Origin: Paragonimus skrjabini miyazakii
Taxonomy: Eukaryota; Platyhelminthes; Trematoda; Plagiorchiida; Troglotrematidae
Assembly: GCA_014338405.1 (NCBI GenBank)
Contig: JTDE01021359.1
Span: 16,362-80,361, forward strand
Reading direction: 5' to 3'
DNA: 64,000 bases
Below are positions 1 to 15,400 of the stretch, piece after piece; positions within the stretch are counted from its first letter, which is position 1, and each line of letters opens with the position of its first letter. A program made the position numbers and the translations under genes. Below the pieces are notes generated by a model. It ran no database searches. It saw nothing but the letters and a program-made list of their open reading frames with translations, and was not told where the DNA came from.

Positions 1-242
1 TGTAGTGTGTTGACAAAAGCATTGTTTATTTTCTGTTCTAGGTTTGGTTGTCTTCATAAAATACTGCTACTTATTTTATTCATGCGTTGGTGATTGATCA
101 CACCCACTTCGTCACTGGAATTGCTCGATTCTTATTTGCCTATGATTTTGCAACTAGCTTCCTATGTTTTTATGGGTCAATAGATTCCCGATAAGACGCT
201 CTCCACTCAACTGATTCCACTATATCTTCTATTTGTATACAG

Positions 243-401
243 TCCGAAGGTCTCGTCGACGCGTAGCGGGCAAGACTTGTTGATCTGGTGTCAGGATATC
301 ACGAGATCTTATGCCTCTGTGCATATAACCGATCTCACCACCTCTTTCCAATCCGGGCTGGCTTTCTGTGCAATTTTACACCACTTTTATCCAGACAAAA
401 T
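243..401 (+). CDS. EHBP1: EHBP1 exon: first half of CH domain
   Basis: The pyrimidine-rich acceptor ends at 242 and the donor gtgagt starts at 402. The exon enters with one base completing a codon and leaves in phase 2. It encodes GQDLLIWCQDIT followed by TDLTTSFQSGLAFCAILHHF, the first helices of a type-3 calponin-homology domain, with the same order of residues as in EHBP1/MICAL-like proteins. Confidence 0.93.
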
Positions 402-3400
402 GTGAGTTGGCGATGACTTTTCGTGAATAAAAGCGGGCATTCAGTGTACTTTGTTCCTCTGTTGAATTTGAACTACGAACAATGAGAAACGTAATTCCCC
501 TAATAGTTTTTTACAAAGTAAAATTTCATACATTCTGGTTGCAGTTGTACATGTGGCAATTTTCAAACAGAACAGTAGTTAATCGGAGTGACAGTCATGG
601 ATTTTGACAGATAAACTAGAGAGGTTTTGTCGTAAGATAGCAATCGAAAAATGTCAAAATGTGGAAATAGAACTTACTCCAATAGTGGCAATGTTATGAT
701 ATATATTTCAGGCGCACATGGAATCGTTGCGCCGAATATCTTCCGGTTTCTTCGAACATGTTCCGATTGTGAATTATATGTCTTGATATGAATGCAGTTG
801 GAATTTCAGTTGATATAAAAACCTGGAATCTCTTCCGTGATCGAAGACCGATGCTGACCGGATACGTTGCTAACATTTTCGGGCACCTCCGGTTTTTCAG
901 TACATCCGGAAACGCACCTTCCAATATACTAATCTTTCGGTCATTAGACATGGTAACTCCTCCGCCGTGTTTCCAAATAGCTCCTTCGAATTCTGCAGAC
1001 ACAAAGAGCACTCATCACTCACGTGTCATTACTTTGGTTTGATCTTATTACGGACTGTCTTGTCAGCCAGCGGAATTTCGTAATCCACAACTCCATATCG
1101 CATGACCATTGCTCCTATATTCCGAGATGATTACGTGCTCATGTGCGATGAGGATGTGCAAAATGTTACCCTGGAGGAAGTCATCCTATTTTCGACTTCT
1201 CTGCTGTGTACTTCATTCAAATCCATTGATTGTGTAAAAGTCCGTGTTTTGTGTCTGCCTTCTTCAGTCTGTTCTGTCAGCCCTGCTACTGTTAATTTGA
1301 GCATTGCTTTGCTGTTTGTACCGTTCCGTTTTCGACTAGGTCGTGCTTTTAACAAAGTCGATCTGGTGCCTGCGTTGTAGGTGTGTGATTTTTGGCACAC
1401 ACTTCAGTATTTCTAGAGTGTTGTGTGCACCTTCCGAGCACATAGACCCCGAACTCACTGACATGCTTTACCAAACTGTTTCTGTCAGTGTGCACTTATT
1501 TTTGGTGCATTATGCTGCCTGTGCTACACACAACTTGTTTTCCCCCTCACCACTATCCTCACTTCGGGATACCATTATGGAATCAGGGATTGGGTGGTAA
1601 ACATTTCTGATTGGGTATGAAAGTGATACTTCTCGTTGTGTTCTTCATCATACCGTATGAATATGCATACTCAAAAATGGCTGGAAATGTTCTTTTCCGA
1701 TACTACAATCGTTCGCTTATGACGGCAGTTTTCTGTGTGTAAGACGTTTATGTTCAGTTTCTCCCGGAAGTAGTCGGACAGCAGCCAATACATTATTACT
1801 AGGCAAGATTTTTCTGACCCCGTAAACATGACTCCTGATCCAGTCACAGTTTTTAACTGAATAATAGAATCCATAAACTAACGCATGATTTTAAATTCTG
1901 GGATCTCTGGCGCAGCCTACTGTCGTGATTGATGCAATTCTGATTTTTGGTTGAACAAGTTGTGTGCATGTCCTGCTGGACCTCTAAGTGATACTTATCG
2001 GCTTTTACTACCATTCTATATTATTTCTACTGTTCGGTCTTTTAGAGAAACGCGGTTCCCGGCCAAGTGTATGAAACAAAATTCCTAAGTCCTTTCCGTC
2101 GAGATATTACATAGAATTTGGAGAGATGCATTTATGCATAACTTTGCACTCACCAGCGTCAAAGACGACCCGGTTCGCTTGATGCCAATTAACCAGAATA
2201 TTAACATCCCGGTTAATTATATAATGTCGTTCTGTAAGATAAGAGAATCGTCACCAATGTTACCGCCACGCCACATTTCAACCTCATCAACAAACGACAA
2301 TGACTGGGAGGTGACTTACAATCGAAAACGATCAGTAAATACCATACATATAAGCGGACCAACAATCGTTCGTAGGTTCACTTAAGTGGACTTTGGAGGA
2401 CCTGGCTGAGGCCAGACCTACAGGTAGATAGTGCACCGTTCACGCGCACTGTATGCAGAGGATTGGAAAGGAGTGGCTCCAGCCATGAAAAGAGGCTATT
2501 TTATATCCTACAACGGAAGGGCTTAACTATTAAAACAGCATGGTTTTCGCGGTCAAATGCGTTGGTGAAGTCGAAGTATACGACCACAATACCATTGTTT
2601 TGATAAACATCTGGACGGGTAAAACTCACGCCACGGACGAAGTCAAATGCAACAAATGCCCGATCAATTGGCCCAAGTGGTGCGGTGGTCTCCGGGTTAT
2701 CAGCCATCAACGTCCCGTTTGTAAATACCTAGTCTAGTTGTGGCGGGTTATGGTCAGTGCACCACCTTGTGAAACCAAAGATGGGCTCCGTGAGGTACAA
2801 TGCCCCGATTATGTGAAAAGTCGCGCATACATAGAATTTCCGGGACTCACTAATAAGAAGGCTGGAAAATTAATTTCTGGTAGGTTGAAATCACTCTTAG
2901 ATAGGATATGGGAAAAGCCTGAGGTGATTACAGCCTCTAGACCAGATAAGAATAGCTTGTTTCTGTGTCAGCAGAGGACGTAAGATTATACTGCATCCTA
3001 ACTAGCCAACGTTCAGAACTATATGGGCACCAAAACGTTTTCGGAATTACATCGTATACTAGATTACCATAAAGGAAGGATTGTGGAGGTAGAGGGTCAA
3101 CTCTTCCCCTCATCTTCAGCCTTACTAGCACAGAGAAGAACCAGTATTTATATAAATGCTAAGCGGTGATCCCATTGTATCATCCACCCAAGGCCTTGCA
3201 AAAGTACACAACTTGCGGAGCTCATCTAACTTGTTGCCTTAACTAAGAACATTAGTTTATGTGCGCTTAACAAGGTCAGTTTTAAACGGATGAGTATTAT
3301 ACTGAAATTGTGAATGAGGTAGTTCCTTCACATTGCAACCATGGTCGCTGTCACCGACTTCATAAGGGCCGATCGAAATCAGATTTTGATGTCATTATGT

Positions 3401-6400
3401 TCTCAATATACATCAAAAAGTAACCAATGGCGATTGGCTCTTAACGACTCCCGTTCTGCTTTTGAACGATCAGGTGAATCAAACTTCCGTCATTGATGAA
3501 GAAATCTGGATGATGGAACCACTTCAGTAGATGCAATACCATCTCTTGCAAGGTGACAGTAAACTTACTAAGTTGCGGACGAGTGTCGTCTGGATCGAGA
3601 TTGGGGTACAGTCTACCATGGATGATAGTTAGTTCAAGAGCCGCCACCGGTTCTTGCTACTTGTGCCTCGTCATTGAAGGAGTTGTGAATATTCCGATTG
3701 GTAACAGTGTGAGATCGACCACTGATCCCAGATTGCTTCCTGCTGAGCTTATGCATCTGTCGTTCAGCCCAGGATATATCATTGTACACCCGGGCCGAAG
3801 AATCGTGCGGCAGTTAGTGTGCCGCTAGTAGCATCTCCTTCATCACACTATGTCTCGAAAATACGACCTTCGGTAGCCGGGGTTTATCTGTCTGCGCCGA
3901 TTCCAGTTCCCATGCTGATCCCGTGACAAAACTCGGGATACATAGTTCAGTGCCCATTTTGGTGCAAAGATCCCTCCAGAGCTCTCGATCATGCCCGTCG
4001 CGAAGCATTACGCAGCTGGCAGTGTATTCCGGGCAATCCCGAGCGACCAGACTTAGCTTTCTAGGAGTAACGGTTTTAGTAACTTTGGAGAATTTTGTCC
4101 ATGTTACACCCTCCCCAGCAGAGCTCTCCCGAGCAACCGGATTGCACTTCTTAAGGAGGATCTTAGACTTATGTCGTTTCATTACGCGTGAAGTAGGTGG
4201 GGTTGAGTATTTTCGGAGCAACTGTGGTAACCCTCTCTCACTTACCTACGGAAATAACAGACACACGATTTTGTGTCCGTTTTGCTTGCATTACAAGCTA
4301 CACTGACTGCAACCGGTCTATGAGGGGATTTTGCACCCGCTGCAGAAGACAAGATGCTAGCCCCAAAACGGTAGCCTATTTGGCAGTCCTATAGCACAAA
4401 CAAACAAGGTGAACGTAATCTGACTCTGTTGCTGTCAACATCTTACATGCGTCAATAGTCATGCCTACACACGAGATGTGGAATCATGTGTGGGAGAGAA
4501 AGCGCTGTACATCGTGGTCCCTCGCACAAACAAACTCCGCAATTCTTCCACGTCTGGATCTTTTCATCATCACTGATTAATATGTCCAGGTTTAGAGAAA
4601 AGCCTGGGGCAAAGAAGCAAATATGAATCAGTGAGCTTGGAATTCATGAAGTCTTTGCGGTGATTTTTCAATGAAATTTCAACTAACATGCGAGACAATT
4701 TAACTTCATAGTATTTAACTTTTGTGCACTGCACCGTAAACATAGCTATTCACGTCGTCACGACGTCGAGTTCATTGCAGTATAACCGTGCTTTGTGTTC
4801 TTAGCTTGATCCACGCAAAAGCCGTGAAATATGTGAGACAGAAATGTAAACCTTGGCTGGTTTATAGGGTGTAAATTTATAATCCGGACGATCTCAAGTA
4901 TGATTACCCAAAAATCTGCAGAGGGATATTGAGGTCGGACTTATCACTGGATGTTCTAAAGAGCCCAATTTTGTCTAGTGCTGTCCATCCGATACCGAGA
5001 TATCTTGATGGTTTACAGTGGTATTCAGTCGAACTGGGGACAGAAAAGCCAAAAAGCGGTTTGGGTATTCAAATCTCTGGTACGTTTATCTCGCTTGTGA
5101 AGTTCATTACAGCTGTGACTAAAGCAAGGCGAGCGTTTTATCGACCGATATTGCTACCTTGGCGAGGTGGTCGGGCCTATGTAATGTTTTGATCCGGCGG
5201 GCTGTGCTGACTAGGACTCCGGTCCTTCCAGGTGCAACCTTGTCAGACAGGCCAAAGGGGAGCAGTCAGGCGAAAAGCAACTACACTCATAGGATTGTAT
5301 GTCGCACTACTGACCGAGTAGGAGTGCCTAGGTAGTGAGGCACGATCCTGTGGCCATACGGCTGAACTATTTGTATAGTTGCGGCACTGCTGCCTTCCGT
5401 ATCAGGAAGATGGGGGTTAGAAAAGGTACCCTCAAACAAAGAGCACTCCGATCGCCCAACGGTTGACCGTGACCACCGGCGTATTATCCAGTACGGTCGA
5501 AAAACATTTGCTATCTCTCAAAAGCCTGATGTAGCTTCGAGTACATCCACTGAGCGCAGCAGTGCTCAGAATGAGACATCATTGCCTTATTCACTGCGCC
5601 CTCGGGCTAGGCAAGCCCCTCACTGCCAAGTGAGTCAGACTGTTGAGTCATTGGCTCCGGGTGGGGTCCCCCAAGAAAACCCTATATTCTGTTGTCTCGC
5701 AGGTCAGACTTTTGAGTCAGAGACTCAGAGTGGGGTCCCTCAAGTCAACCCTTTTCCGCGGTATAAACGACCGGGAAGTATCAGAAATTATCTTTCACCC
5801 GACAGTGACATTACCACCCGATCACGACTTTCTCCTACTGTTTTACGCTCCATTCCTTCTGCCTTCCATGTGCCTTCGAACGATAATTGTTTTCTGAGGC
5901 CAAGACAACTGATAAACATTGGCGCCTTTATTGTCCGCGCTCTCTGACAAGTCGGTCAGTAAGCTGCTCTGGCAAGTACTCTCTCAAGTCTGGAGCTTGA
6001 TGTGTGCTGTATGTCTGAGACGCGAGTCTACGATTCTAGCACGGTTATCCATTTGAGCTCACCTCTAGACAACGGTCGACTCAAGCGCTTCTGTCGCAGG
6101 GTTTCTGGTGCCGCCGAAGCTGAATCTGGCGGTCAAGCTGGAATGGGAATCGCACTGAGTTCCAGAGTGCAGCAATGCTTGCTCGGTTGGATCCCAGTGA
6201 ACAGTCGCTAGTACGCTGTCAGACTCAATACGTCGGTTAAAGTCTGTCGACGCAAATCAGAAAGACGTTGTGTATTCATTATATCGGCGTACGCCCCGAC
6301 CGACAGCTGTTCGGATGCTATCAAGGATGCGTTCTATGACGCCCTCGTTGACCTTCTGAGGCAAACGAGACACTCAGACATAATCATACTAACGGGCGAT

Positions 6401-9400
6401 TTTAATGCTCAGCTTGGTCGTCTTTCTTCGTATGAGAAGCGGCTAGGAGTTATGTTTGGTGTCCGGGCGCAACGCACTGATAATGGCGAAAAACTGCTGC
6501 AGCTGTGCGCATCCCACGGTCTGTATATTTCGAGCACGGCATTTCAACACAGGAAGAAGCACTGTGTTACTTGGAGTCCTCCGTGTACCTCCCAACCGTG
6601 GACACAGTTGGATCATATAGCAGTTAGTTACAGATGGCGCCACTCTGTTAGGGACTGTCGTGCCTTTTGGAGCAACCACCTGGACTCGGACCATGCTGTT
6701 GTGCGTGCCCATTTTGTTTTGTTTTATCCTTTGCCCGGAGGACATACGCTCATAAATACAAAGTGCTTAACTGGCATTCGAGCGATGAGGATGTAAAGAA
6801 CGCTCACCAGAAGGCGTTGGTGAAGAAGTTGCCGAGTTCGAGTCAGACGAAGGATCCTAACGAACATTGGGAACAAATCGCCGAAGCCATGAGAGCATGC
6901 TGTGAACAGGCATGTTCCGATTGAGCTGTTCAGTTTCGACAGAACTGGATTTCCGTCACGTCGATAAACCTCATGAACAAGCGTCGCTCCATCCCACCTG
7001 GTTCGGAATATGATTACGACCGTGGAGAACTTAAACGCAAGCTGACTAAAATCTTGCGCAAAGACCGTGAGCACTACTTGATCGAACAGTCGAAAGAGAT
7101 AGAAGAAGCCATTTTATCTGGGAATAGCAGAAGGCTTTTTTCCATGATCCGTGGTTGTGCTGGTCGTCAAGTCGGTGTAATTGAGACCATATGTGTAAAA
7201 AATGGTTTACTTATTACCAGTCAATCGGGCCGACTTGTTAGGTGGGCTGGACATTTTGAAGAGCAGTTCAGCTGGCCTCAGCCAGATCATGTGGACGACG
7301 GGACCCCATTCATTATCATCATCATAGACAGCAATATACCAGTGGTTCACACTGATGCTTAACTGCCACACAACCACGAAGAAGAAGAAAAGAAACCCTG
7401 TGTAGAAAGAGAGAAGAAAAAAGAGAAGGAGAGGGGACCTAACCACTAAAAAATAGCTACGTTTATATTCAAACACAACATCAGGGCGCCTACACCTTGC
7501 AAACAAACAATGGAGCGGTAAGTGAAAGTAAGAAGTCATCAGCAAGACAGCTTCCTCATGGCTTTCATTGCTCCGTATCATTAAGTGCACACTTCAAAGA
7601 CAACTCGGCCAAACAACGACAACATTCACGCCACTGAGCTCGGTTAGCCGCCATCTCACCTAACGTTTCAAGCCATCGACTTTGTTAGTCGCGAGGTCCC
7701 TAGCCCGGTAGACGAACCCGATCTACAGTAGCCAACCCTTTGGTGAACGATTTCATTTGTCTACGCCAGGTAATCACCTGTCCACCTCGCACCTTACGCC
7801 AGTCGGCCGCAGCGTCGGCAAACAGTGCTCGGTGTGGCAAGCGATTAGCTGGCATCCTTAGTACATGACCTAACCACCTAAGTCTGTGCAAATGTAAGGA
7901 CTGGACGAAAGAACTCGTTTGACAATCAGTGCCAAACACCCGCTTCCTAACCTCCTCGTTGCTCATTTGTTGGTGCCACCCGATACGAGCGACTGACATC
8001 AGTGGTCAAATACCTAATGACGGTTCACGTCCNNNNNNNNNNNNNNNNNNNNNNNNNNNNNNNNNNNNNNNNNNNNNNNNNNNNNNNNNNNNNNNNNNNN
8101 NNNNNNNNNNNNNNNNNNNNNNNNNNNNNNNNCGCTGCAAGGAAGGATATATAATGCCTGTGTACGTTCCATTTTGCTTTATGGTTCGGAAACGTGACCT
8201 GTTCACAAAGAAGACATCAACAGGCTTGCTGTGTTTGACCATCGTTGTCTCCGCCAATTGGCCCATATTAAGTGGACTGATCGCGTGAGCAATGTGGCAG
8301 TTCGCCTGCGCGTATTCCGGAACGCTCGGGATGCGCGATCAATTGGTCAACTAATTGCGTTGCACAGCTTGCGATGATTAGGTCACGTACTCCGTATGTC
8401 ATCTGATCGTTTACCTTACCGGGCATTATATACTGAAGCCACCAACAGTTGGGTAAAACCACGTGGTGGTCAAGCTACAGCGTGGTCACGAAATATGAAG
8501 ACCTTGACTGCTCCATTGAGCATAGTGGGTAGGTGTCGCCTGCCTGGATGGAGTCCTCGTGATCACTCAAACCGCTGGTTAGAGACGCTATCCGAGATGG
8601 CTAAGTGTCGCAGTCAGTGGCATACCTGTATCCATACCATTTCTAGTTCTTCCGCTTAGTCTTGTTTTATTGGTTTTCAATCTTCTTAGTAACGTTTTCT
8701 TCTAGGATATTCCACGTCACTGTTGAGGTGAACAGCGGCCCGAGCCACAGCACTTTTTGGTCAGGCTCATGGCTACTATGATGATGATGATGATGATGAA
8801 ATTAACGCAGCATTCGAATGAGCCGTGTTCCTATAGTTACTGTCAATTATCCGCTTGTTTCGCACACTGTTTGGGCTAATGACTAATTCAAGTTGTCGTG
8901 TACACATCATTTCGAGGGGGGAAACTCTTTTGTAACGTTTATGTCATCAAATTCTCATTTTACGATCGCTAACTCTCCAAGCTGCATTTTTCTCAACTTT
9001 GTGTTGTTGAATCTCAATCGCCGTCTACACATTAAGAAAACGCACTCTGATCTCTCTTTTTTCAGGTAGGTTGGTATTTTTTTTGTAGCTCAAGCGGAGG
9101 AAGAGAGTTAAATTGAAAGCCTCTCCCTCAGATCTCTTTGTTCTGAATTTAACGTGCGAACAGCAGGACTAAATTTTCTGTTCACATTGTTTGTGAAGCC
9201 GGAAACAAGTCTTCCCCATTAGCAGCCAGCTTTCCAGTAAGCTTCTACCATGGTACAAAATCTGCTTACTTATGCCATGGATATCAGAAATGAAGACTTA
9301 CACGATCGTACAAAAATTCGTTGACACTCGTGCTCCAACAGACTGTTCGTACGCCGTAATCCGTTTATGAGTAACTTACGGCTAGCGGGTGATTTTCTGT

Positions 9401-12400
9401 AATCGTATGAGCTAGTGATAAGCGCTAAGATGGTCTGTCCACAATCGACCCGAGATTCGAAAACAGAGTAAGCACCTTTAGTTGGTCAGGAGCACTTAAA
9501 GCTAAGACTGATCTGGTTGTGTTCAAAGTGAGATGTTTATGTGTAAATATAAACCAAGAACTATTGACCTATGATCACTGGAGTAGACAATCACGTCGGG
9601 AATGGTATTATTGATGTGTGCAATCATAAATATCGAAATTGGTTACTAGCTATTCGTTCCAGATCACAGACTAACTAAATGAACTTCCGCGACTTTTCTT
9701 GAAAATCGTCCACTCGCATTATTTACGTTCTGCCAAAAAACCTTAGCACTGACTTCGCGTTTAACCTTGGTTCAGAAACTTGTTGTCAGGGCTCATTGTT
9801 AGCAGTGATTTGTATGTAATCCGAACTCTCGGACTAAATACTGCAAGTAAGTCGATCGATGATTTGATGCTGCTCGATATTTGTCCGAATGGTAACTCAG
9901 AAGACGTTTGGGAGCGGTCACAACATATCAGGTACAAACTTCATCAAGCCAAGTAAGAAAGGGCTTCGCAGTTCTACTGGTGCGTCTGTACTATGTGTGT
10001 ATTCCATCCAGACGTTCGCCCACACGCTTCTCTGTTCTATTTTTCAGGGCTTACGTGATATGTGTGATTAGGATCACAGGTGATGCAAGGCATGCCACGT
10101 GAGGTAGCATATTCATGTACGCCTACCGTTGGTTTGTTTTATGTGATGGTCTTCTCCGTACAGGGGAGCCTTCAGTTATATGTGGTGTGAACGGAATATC
10201 ACGGAAAGTCACGATCGAGTTCGAGGTCCGATGACTTCGAAGTTGTTCTAACTGTTGATGTAGAAATTCTCGTGGTCAGATGTCTTGAGTTATCTGCTTA
10301 AAGTACACTGATCACTTGCATCTTCGGTTTTCCGCTCGATCTGTCATGTACCTACGTCCGACCAGTGGAATTATGACTCATTAGGTTCATCTTACCTATG
10401 GCGTCGCGTGACTGACCTTCGTAGACCATGTGTTTTCTTTGATTATATCTTTCTGAATTCGCCGCCGAATGGTTGCGTTGAGAATTACACGAACCGCTTA
10501 CAGTAGTTAAATGCTCATTGTAGTAAAGTGAGCGTTCGCAAATTCAACCTTGCCTTTTTTTAATTGGTTGCCCCCAAACACTCCTATACATACTGTCTGT
10601 CATGTCCCATCAGCAGACAATTTTTGGCTGGCAATGCAACATTCGTTTGACTCTTTAGAATGATCTACACGACTTGGATACATAAAACCCAGCCTGATTG
10701 TTCACGGTTCATTGATCCTGACGTGTTACATTCTGTTCTTAGGGTTTAGTCAAATATATTTGGATAATTAACTCTCTTACTGTACCCCTTATACCATTGA
10801 TCTTAGACGGTACTCCTAACGTTTGCCATCGTCGCGAAAGTAACATTCCCTTATTTTCTTGATCCCCTGTTGTGATATTTTTGAAACTTTCTTAGGGTGT
10901 TCTGTTTCAGATATGGCCTACTCTTGAAAAGAGAACTACTCACAGTCGCTCGATGCTGTGTAGTAATCGAGTGACTAACATGGTTCGATCTTGTCTTAAT
11001 GGATATCGCTGCGTTGTGATTGCTTTTGTCACCGGCTTTCAGTACGCATTTTGTGGATTCACATTTTCCATGAACTTGTGTGAAACAACGTGTCAGTGAT
11101 TATCCACTTATACTCATGCCTGTAATAAATTAGTTACAAGAGTTTCGGGGGTATCGTAATCAAAGAACGTCATGTGACTGAGTTGTGCGTATTCAGTTTG
11201 AATAGTACTACTCTCTAGATTGCTGATGTCGTTGTGGCTGCTCGTTTCTCTTCGTTTTAAGTTCACATACCTGGTCTGTTTTTGTTTCTATATGACTGAC
11301 ATTAATAGACTAAATTGTTATAAGCTGGAAACTTTCTTCGGCTGTTATTATGACTCAAGGCTCCGTGTTAATGACGTCTGCTTCTAATGACTCTTGCATT
11401 CTCCCACGTGACTGAGGATTTCACATGACAGCTATTAGGAAGAAAAATCTGAGCTTAAAATAATTGGTAAAAGACCACAGGTTACAGCAGAATGTTCTAT
11501 TGTGTGGGTTTGGTTATCAGTTGGTCATTCAGAACTGGAGGTCAGCATTTATATTGAATCGTTCGTACGCCATTCTTTTCGAAGTGATATCATTTTGATT
11601 TTCTCCGAAGGTGACTTTGAAGACTGAAAATTTTGCCAAACATTTGAGGGTAGTAGTGTTGGTGCCTCAGATATGCTCATCGCGGTATGAAAATGGAGGT
11701 ACATAAGCGGGCGTATGCTTTCAGTAATTCACCTTACGGTTGGCGATTGGTTCGTTACCTCAGGCTGCTACATCGGTTGAACCACGCAGGTTGGGAATTG
11801 ATCCGGTCAATTTGAGGCCTGGGAGGGCGCTTTTGAGTACACAATATTCAGTCGGGCAGCTGGACTCCGCAAGCGTCGGCAGTACGGTTTTCCGATTCGG
11901 ACGGCTTTTAATGGATTGCTTAGCACAATAGTGTAATTTTCTAGCCAAAAATTACCCAATCATTACTAGTTTATATCTTGGGATGTCAGAGTCGAAGCTT
12001 CACTAAGCGTGTTTGTCTTTTGCTTTGTGATTGCCCTCTTCGCTTAAACTGGCCGTTACGCTAATTTTCACTTCGACGGGTGTCCTATAATGTTCGATTT
12101 GTGATACGTTTGTCACTTCTTGTGGCCTTTGCGTATTAACTATATAAATTTGTATGGCGTGTCCTAATGATTTTTTCTATTCATTCTCTTGTCTACCATA
12201 TGCAGCGATTTCTCAAAACTTTCCACTCAAACTCCCATGGAAAATTGCCGACTGGCCTTTGATGTGGCAGCCAAACTGGGAATTCCTCGTGTCCTGGACC
12301 CGGTCGAACTGACCTGTCCTTCAAGGCCTCCGGATTTGCTCAGCATGATGACCTATTTGCATCAGATACGCACACATTGCACTGGTCTTATACAACCGGA

Positions 12401-15400
12401 TACTAAAGAATCTCGCCTGCCTGCGGTCGCACACGCTGATTCCTCCATAAGCGTGGTTGGTGGTAGACGGGCTTCGGATACCGACGCTGTTTCTGTTGCT
12501 ACCACTCCATCTTCTGGTCCTCCGGCGTGAGTGACACTTCTTTGTATATTTCTGTGTGCTACCGGATTGGTGTTTAAAACCCTGATCACTTCTTGGTTCT
12601 TACTTAACGTCTATAGGCATTGCTTCCATACTGTATTTCTGCTGAGTGATATTACATAGAGAATGTCACTGATCACTGAACAACTTAACTACACGGTTGG
12701 CGGGGACAACATCTTCTTATGTCTCTGTGCGATAGTCTGCATGGTATCCATACGGTCGTATACTGTGTAGCCGTGCGAACAATCTCTCTGTACGAATTTA
12801 ACTTCTGATCAATCCGTGAACACTTTTTTTTCGACTAATGATGTTTCGGGGAATTAGCGGTATGTGTTAGAAACGCTGCATTAACAACGATTGGGTTCAC
12901 ATACTTGTCTTAGGGATGACAGACCGTGTGGACTCCTATTGTAATAGTCTCTGGACGTCTGACGTAAATCACACCATTGTACACCGTTTGCGTGTACTGG
13001 ATCTTACTAGAAACGGCGGCCTGATAGCCAGCGTATGTTTTACCTAGAGTCAAGATAAAAAGCATTGCCATCGATACCTGAGGATGCTCTTGCATTTTGA
13101 GTCGCAACTTTCCTCAAACCAGTTTCTCTGTCATTCAGTTGTCTTATTATCTGCGGTTTATTTTATGTTCTCGACGTTTTCACTGTCGCACTAATTTCAG
13201 CTGTTTCTAATAGGTTGAAGCGTGGAGCATATGAGTGTGGACGCTACAGTTTGCCATTTTGGATAAACTTAAACTTAACCACTCAGTTTAGATTCACTAC
13301 AGTGGGCTACATTTGTTGGTTATGTTAATGCCTTGTGCCATACAGAATTCTCGGTAGCTCATTTATCACCACTCCTGATTATCAGTCAAACGGCCGAGAG
13401 TTCGACTGCTGATTTCCATGTCTGTTATTTTATGGTATGAGGTAGCTTACCAGTGCCAAACCCATGTGCACCCCGCGACAAAAATATGTGATAACCCATT
13501 GGTTTGCGGACAACTTCCCTGCCGCACTTTGCTGGACGCCCATTTTTTGTGTCAGGCTAACAGATCATTAATCGTAATAGTGGAAAGTTATCTGACATTC
13601 ATGATGAATCAGTGAAAAAGATCGCAAAAGTGGCTGTGACAAAACTGCAAGTCCATTGTGATATGTGGTCTACCGGACTGAGTACGTAGGACATTCCTGT
13701 TCAGATGTGTTTCGACACCTCTGTTGGTCGACTCAGCATGCTAGTTATGAGTGACGCAACGTGAGTTAGGCTCAGGTGGTTCTGTTCTCAACTTTGCCAG
13801 GTAGGTTTACATTCTAGCATGTATGGGTCCGTGTCGAGTTAAAAGGCCTCAGAGATCCCCGACCGGGTTTTGACCAAGACTACAAGCAGCGAGTGTGACA
13901 CGTATTATGAGACGAAGGAGTTACGTTCTCACAGGGATGGGCGTATGTAATAATACTAGTTTATTTCGATAAAAAATTCCGTCTCCCAGTGAACGTGGCA
14001 TAACAAACAGCAATCCAAATAGATCCAGTGACGGTTCTGTCATCATGCAAGATAGCCAGTCCATTTTTTTTACATGTGGGAGCAAAACCTTTAAGTTCAA
14101 ACCGTCAACGTGTCCAGAACAATTAACTTGTTCGTCGATCTCCCATGTGTTCAAATATCTTTGTACAGAAGCTCATATAATGCATTCTCCCAACTGCCCA
14201 GCTATGTCTTGCCACCACACCGCTGATTATTTCCGTATAAGACCAGAATGACCGGTGATCCACCTCTAAATAATCTATCGGTGTACCCAACGTGTAGCGT
14301 AATAGCATTTGTGGTACACATTTGACCAAGTTGTCACGTGCGTACGAGTTTGATTGATGAGAACAGAGTGCACCTATTGGGTCGATTTATAATTTTGTCT
14401 TAGGCATCTTTACAACAATATGGGTTCACTTTTTCACTGTCATAACGTCTTATGTTTTCAGTTAGTTGCACATGACGTGGGCATTCTGTGACGTACGCTA
14501 GCAACATTATCTACAAAATATTGAATGTTCTTACAACTTCGTGTGGTGGATTGTGTAATGACACCGCCAAAAACCCATTGTGCTTATGACAAGACAAGAA
14601 TCAAATCAACAAAAATATGTATTACTGATACTTAACACGGACTTTTAATCCTGGCCATGAGATAAGGCTGGCTGGAAAGTTTACCTGAAGGCTGTGATCA
14701 CATGCGTGTGTTTGACTTGAAAGAATGTGTATGTAGGTTTATTGAATCTGGATATTCTAACGCATAATGATAATAGAAACGTTTTCGTCACTTTTACGCT
14801 GCACAAGATTTAGGGTGTCTATGCTTTTGTCTGTATTAAAACCAACTATTTCGAGAGAAAGTATGTATAACGGCAGCTAAAGGGATATACGACAAATACA
14901 GCAGCATTCCCCTCATTAATTTTGGCTTGTGATTATATTCTTAAAAGTCCGTAGCTAGTATCGCTCTGTATCTTTTTGGTCCTAACTAGGTGGCTAGGTA
15001 GATGTTGTACTTTGGCAGTATCTTCATACTTCACCAAGCCGTAGGCGTGTCGCTGCCAACACACACGAAATATATTGCACAGATAGCGCTTGGGAAAAAA
15101 AAAACAGATTACACTGGTGACGCGAGGCCACCGCGGTTTACAAACGTTTAACAATACTGTCAACAAAACCGTGTTACACACCGTGCCGTTTAGTGAGAGT
15201 CAGATTATAGGTGTTAACGTAAAATCTCCCGATACGGGCCCTTTTTAGATATTCTGAGGCGCTTAATCTGTTGCTTTGGCTTGAAAGTTTCTCTGGTTTG
15301 TTCTTCCCTTTATTTGGTGGGTTTCATTTCAATCAGGTTTGATAACTTCGTGGACCAGTTCATCCCCATTGGGAAAACATGTGGACGATTCTGTTCTGTT

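Noticed and set aside
243..401. MICAL or MICAL-like protein instead of EHBP1
   Set aside because: MICAL family also pairs CH with bMERB, but the KCTLQ end, the FCAILHHF CH pattern and the absence of a LIM domain between CH and bMERB fit EHBP1 better.
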